This document shows, piece after piece, positions 60,977 to 64,000 of a stretch of DNA of 64,000 nt; positions within the stretch are counted from its first letter, which is position 1; the number at the start of each line of letters is the position of its first letter. The notes under the pieces were generated by a model that saw only the letters and a list, made by a program, of their open reading frames with translations, was not told where the DNA came from and searched no databases. The translations under genes and the position numbers were made by a program. This DNA comes from Sporosarcina sp. ZBG7A (GTDB lineage: Bacteria; Bacillota; Bacilli; Bacillales_A; Planococcaceae): the NCBI RefSeq assembly GCF_000813425.1, contig NZ_JWIB01000031.1, positions 41,265 to 105,264 of the forward strand, written 5' to 3'.

Positions 60977-61414
60977 TTAGATGATCAACATATTATTCTC
61001 ATCGAACTTCCAGTCAGCACCATAGGCAACTTCCCAGTAATAACCATCCGGGTCTATAAAATATCCTCCATAACCGCCCCATGAAAGTGTTTGTGGTTGT
61101 TTAACGACTTGCGCCCCCGCATCCTTCACTTTCTTAAATATTTCATCTACCTCAGCTGAAGATTTTCCATTGTAGGCTAGCGTAAACCCAGGAAATCCTC
61201 CTGTTGAAATCTCAGGCGGATTCTCTTGATTGATGTCTTTTACTAGTTCTTCCAATGGAAACAGCTCTAGTTTAGATCCTTCGTTTTTAAAGAAAACAAT
61301 GACAGGCTTTTCTTCATCGCCTACTACAGATGCTTCAAATCCAATCTCCTTATAAAAATCCAAAGACTTTCGAATGTCTCTTACTCCTAATGCTATTAGA
61401 TTGATACGATTCAT
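60977..61414 (-). CDS. VOC family protein (glyoxalase-like)
   Basis: The 145-residue protein has one VOC domain: NLIALGVRDIRKSLDFYKEIGFEA at the start and GGYGGYFIDPDGYYWEVAYG at the end, with the Asp-Pro-Asp-Gly turn and metal-ligand Glu. Its substrate is unknown. The ATG follows GAGGAGATGG. Confidence 0.85.
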   Translation of the reverse strand: MNRINLIALGVRDIRKSLDFYKEIGFEASVVGDEEKPVIVFFKNEGSKLELFPLEELVKDINQENPPEISTGGFPGFTLAYNGKSSAEVDEIFKKVKDAGAQVVKQPQTLSWGGYGGYFIDPDGYYWEVAYGADWKFDENNMLII

Positions 61415-61510
61415 TTATCATCCATCTCCTCTAGAAATCTTCTTTATCGGCTATAGATTCGGTAAACTGTTCCAAACTCCTCTTTTAAATAATGTCCTTA
61501 AACAATAAAA

Positions 61511-61548
61511 AAACGCTTCATAGGATTCCTTTAATCCTACGAAACGCT
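61511..61548 (-). terminator. Terminator of the nhaC-PqqB-like operon
   Basis: On the minus strand, AGCGTTTCGTAGGATT pairs imperfectly with AATCCTATGAAGCGTT, followed by six or more T residues. Confidence 0.85.
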
Positions 61549-61624
61549 AACTCTTCAGCTTTCCACTACTAACTAACAACGTGATTCTAAAATGATTTGA
61601 TAATGATTTACTGTGACTGTTAAT

Positions 61625-62500
61625 TTACAAGTGAAATATCATCCCATCATTCGCAATATGGAAACCATTCTTTTCGATAAAATCCCGTGCCTCACTATCT
61701 TGTTTCAGGGCAGGATTGCTGTGATTGAAATGGGTGAAGTAAATTGCACATGTGTCTGTAATGCTCTTTAACCGATCCATTGTATCCGTAATGAATGGAT
61801 GAGGGATTTCACTCAAATCTCGGCCACTACTTCCAATGTCTGCTAAATCACTTGCAGAAAAAAACGTTGCATCCAACAGACAAATATCTGCTTGCTTACA
61901 CGCTTCAACAACATCTATACTCCACTCTTCCCAACTATCAATATCAGGGATATATAAGACCTTTTTCTTTGGTCCTTTAATCCAAAACCCAAATGTCTCG
62001 GAGAATTCGTTCCGATGAGGGACTTTCACTGGTACGACTTCCAAATCCTCGTCCAGTCCAGTTGGAATCCCCTCTTCGATTGCTTGTACTTGAATATTAC
62101 CGAGATCAGTCAACTGACGCCAAGGTGCATGGATTTCCAGAACATTTTTCATCAACGGTCCGGTAAACACGGGCACATTCTTCGTGTTCATCGCTTCTTT
62201 CCCTAAAAATATTAGTCCTGGATAATGACCAATATGAGCATGCGTAAGGAAGATACTGTCCATTACGTGACCTTCCATTTCTTGAGCATGTTGGAGCATG
62301 GCGATTTGTTCTTTAAAATCTGGCGTTGCGTCGATTAAATGCCATTGCTTTTTTTCAGGCAATACAATGGCAAGTGACGCAGCTCTTCGTTTGAACGTTG
62401 GGTCTACCATCGCTTTTGTACAATTATCGCAATAACAATTGGGCTGCGGTAATCCTGCATCCTGTGCTGTGCCCAACACTTGTAAAATCACTTCACCCAT
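61625..62500 (-). CDS. PqqB-like metallo-beta-lactamase-fold hydrolase
   Basis: The 291-residue protein follows PqqB: LQVLGTAQDAGLPQPNCYCDNC at the start with two cysteines that could bind zinc, the MBL motif as THAHIGHYPGL (His-Ala-His-Ile-Gly-His; the usual Asp of HxHxDH is Gly), and LLDATFFS and FTHFNHSNP further on. PqqB acts in pyrroloquinoline quinone synthesis, but no other pqq gene is in the window, so a different reaction is likely. Its start overlaps the nhaC stop by 13 bases, so the two are translated together. Confidence 0.82.
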   Translation of the reverse strand: MGEVILQVLGTAQDAGLPQPNCYCDNCTKAMVDPTFKRRAASLAIVLPEKKQWHLIDATPDFKEQIAMLQHAQEMEGHVMDSIFLTHAHIGHYPGLIFLGKEAMNTKNVPVFTGPLMKNVLEIHAPWRQLTDLGNIQVQAIEEGIPTGLDEDLEVVPVKVPHRNEFSETFGFWIKGPKKKVLYIPDIDSWEEWSIDVVEACKQADICLLDATFFSASDLADIGSSGRDLSEIPHPFITDTMDRLKSITDTCAIYFTHFNHSNPALKQDSEARDFIEKNGFHIANDGMIFHL

Positions 62501-63918
62501 ATCGGATCATCTCCTTTTTCAGTTACAACTTTTTGTCGTACATTGTACGGTTTCTTCGTAATGGTCCAACCTGTAAAACCGAACAGGATATTAATAAGAG
62601 GGACTAGGAAAACAAAGAATGCGTATGGGATAAATTCTCCTGGGCTAATACCAAAAATGCCTGCTGCAAAAACTGCCGGTACACTCCATGGAACGAGATT
62701 GATCCCTACTGTTCCTGCTGACTCCACGCAACGTGACAAGTTTTTCGTATCGATATTCATCTCTTTATACTTCGTGACAAATGTTCTAGATGGTAAAACG
62801 ATTGCCAAAAACTGTGCACCACTCGCAAATGCAACAACGAATGTCGAAAAGATTGTTGAGAGTATCAAACTACCTGTAGAATGTACGCGCGCCATCATTT
62901 TCCTCGTTAAGATTTCAAATGAACCTGACTCTTCCAGCACACCGCCGAGTGCGGTCGCAATTACTAAGAGAGCAACCGTGGTAAGCATAGATGTCAATCC
63001 ACCACGATTCAACAAGGAGTCAATAGCCGCAACATCTGATTCCAACGCAAATCCATTTGTCATGACTTGAATGATTTGCGCGATTGGCATTCCTTGTACT
63101 AAAACAGCTACAACTCCACCGAGCATCCCCACCCCTGCAAGCGCAGGAATTGCGGGCACTCGTAACATCATTAGCACAATTGTCAAAACAGGTAACAGCA
63201 AAAGTAGTGGATGAATTAAAAACAAATCCGATAGCCCCATTTTAATCCCATCAATTACATCTGAATCTACCTTCCCAACACTTGCGTAAGAATTACCTAC
63301 AAACCAGTACATAACGATTGCAATAACAAATGCTGGAATTGTGTCCCAAAGCATATGTTTAATATGTGTGAATAGATCAGTCTCTGCCATCGCTGGCGCA
63401 ATATTGGTTGTATCGGATAAAGGAGAGAGCTTATCGCCGAAGAACGCACCAGAAATTACGGCACCACCTACAAGTCCAGCGGGAAAACCAAGTCCTTCTC
63501 CAATTGCCATAAATGCTAATCCAACTGTCGCGATTGATGTAAACGAACTGCCAAGTGTTATCGAAACAATCCCCGTAACCAATGCTACAACAGGGATGAA
63601 AATCGATGGATGAATGAGGGACAATCCATAAAAAATAATAGTTGGAATCACCCCACTTGCCATCCACGAACCAACAATGATGCCAATCAATAATAGAATA
63701 AATACTGCGGGCAATGCTCGACTCACGCCATTCACCATCATCTTCTGAATAGTATCCCATTCAAAACCAGCTACTCGAGCAATAAGGGCTGCTGCAAATA
63801 CGCCTATCAACAGAGGTATGAGCATTCCTGCTTTCCAAACAAATACAGACATCGATGCTGCTGCAATCAATGACAAAATAGGAATAATGGCCAACCAACC
63901 AGACATTTCTTTTCTCAT
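62488..63918 (-). CDS. nhaC: Na+/H+ antiporter, NhaC family
   Basis: The 476-residue protein has about eleven membrane segments. NhaC features include GSSFTSIATVGLAFMAIGEGLG, GAVISGAFFGDKLSPLSDTTNIAP (about residues 175-198) with the acidic residue of the transport site, and the ending GWTITKKPYN. It exports Na+ in exchange for protons or, in the related MleN, exchanges malate and lactate; the substrate is not resolved. ATG 63918 lies eight bases after GGAGGAG, so the GTG at 63963 was rejected. Confidence 0.88.
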   Translation of the reverse strand: MRKEMSGWLAIIPILSLIAAASMSVFVWKAGMLIPLLIGVFAAALIARVAGFEWDTIQKMMVNGVSRALPAVFILLLIGIIVGSWMASGVIPTIIFYGLSLIHPSIFIPVVALVTGIVSITLGSSFTSIATVGLAFMAIGEGLGFPAGLVGGAVISGAFFGDKLSPLSDTTNIAPAMAETDLFTHIKHMLWDTIPAFVIAIVMYWFVGNSYASVGKVDSDVIDGIKMGLSDLFLIHPLLLLLPVLTIVLMMLRVPAIPALAGVGMLGGVVAVLVQGMPIAQIIQVMTNGFALESDVAAIDSLLNRGGLTSMLTTVALLVIATALGGVLEESGSFEILTRKMMARVHSTGSLILSTIFSTFVVAFASGAQFLAIVLPSRTFVTKYKEMNIDTKNLSRCVESAGTVGINLVPWSVPAVFAAGIFGISPGEFIPYAFFVFLVPLINILFGFTGWTITKKPYNVRQKVVTEKGDDPIWVK

Positions 63919-64000
63919 ATCCTCATCTCCTCCACCTATCACTTTGAATTCTTTCTTACTCACTAATTTCCAGACAAAATAAAAAGGTTCTAAATCAAAT

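Noticed and set aside
62543..63070. Plus-strand frame of 175 codons opposite nhaC
   Set aside because: It is an antisense shadow of nhaC, with the same phase relation as other shadows in the window.

Overview
The window reads as a chromosomal segment of a low- to mid-GC, Gram-positive, endospore-forming member of the Bacillales. The signs are strong GGAGG-type ribosome binding sites, frequent TTG and GTG starts, a YvgK/ModA/ModB-like cluster, an Opp operon, a YjcZ-type sporulation protein, a YmfF/YmfH-like peptidase pair, LytR-CpsA-Psr and DUF948 proteins. From memory it looks like Planococcaceae (Sporosarcina and relatives), but nothing here proves the genus. No rRNA, tRNA, insertion sequence, prophage or CRISPR array was seen.

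Layout. 0-10.4 kb: MFS exporter, small tandem RHH-like protein, acetyltransferase, molybdate operon modABC with its divergent regulator, then a self-contained tetR + oxidoreductase cassette bracketed by two 28-bp sites that resemble Xer/dif recombination sites; AI-2E-family permease and LCP enzyme follow. 10.4-15.3 kb: msrA and two closely related glutamine synthetase genes separated by a Ca2+/H+ antiporter. 15.3-21.2 kb: oppABCDF. 21.4-24.5 kb: a DUF3899 protein and two convergent pairs of paralogous DUF948-type membrane proteins, plus a CHY zinc-finger protein. 24.5-31 kb: acyl-CoA ligase, AgrC/LytTR-type two-component system, M16 peptidase pair. 31-35.5 kb: a probable operon thioredoxin - ABC exporter half - ABC exporter half - lipoprotein. 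35.7-37.8 kb: marR-regulated DHA2 drug exporter. 38-39.4 kb: squalene/phytoene-synthase-like gene followed by a 520-bp satellite made of 26 units of exactly 20 bp. 39.4-43.5 kb: MhqO-like dioxygenase, nucleotide kinase-like gene, and an ABC-F gene preceded by a leader ORF and an attenuator-like hairpin. 43.5-64 kb: mostly minus-strand block of small accessory enzymes (GNAT and VOC proteins, methyltransferase, hydrolases, small membrane proteins), with a PadR/DUF4097 operon, two genes broken in or near A7/T7 runs, and finally a PqqB-like metallo-hydrolase overlapping an NhaC antiporter gene.

The most unusual items are the Xer-like bracketed cassette (5.99-8.07 kb), the ABC-F leader (42.68-42.97 kb), the 20-bp satellite (38.86-39.38 kb), the duplicated glutamine synthetase locus without glnR, and the inverted DUF948 pairs. 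Regulatory sites are by-eye calls. Starts were moved from the longest reading frame wherever a good ribosome binding site pointed to a downstream codon.
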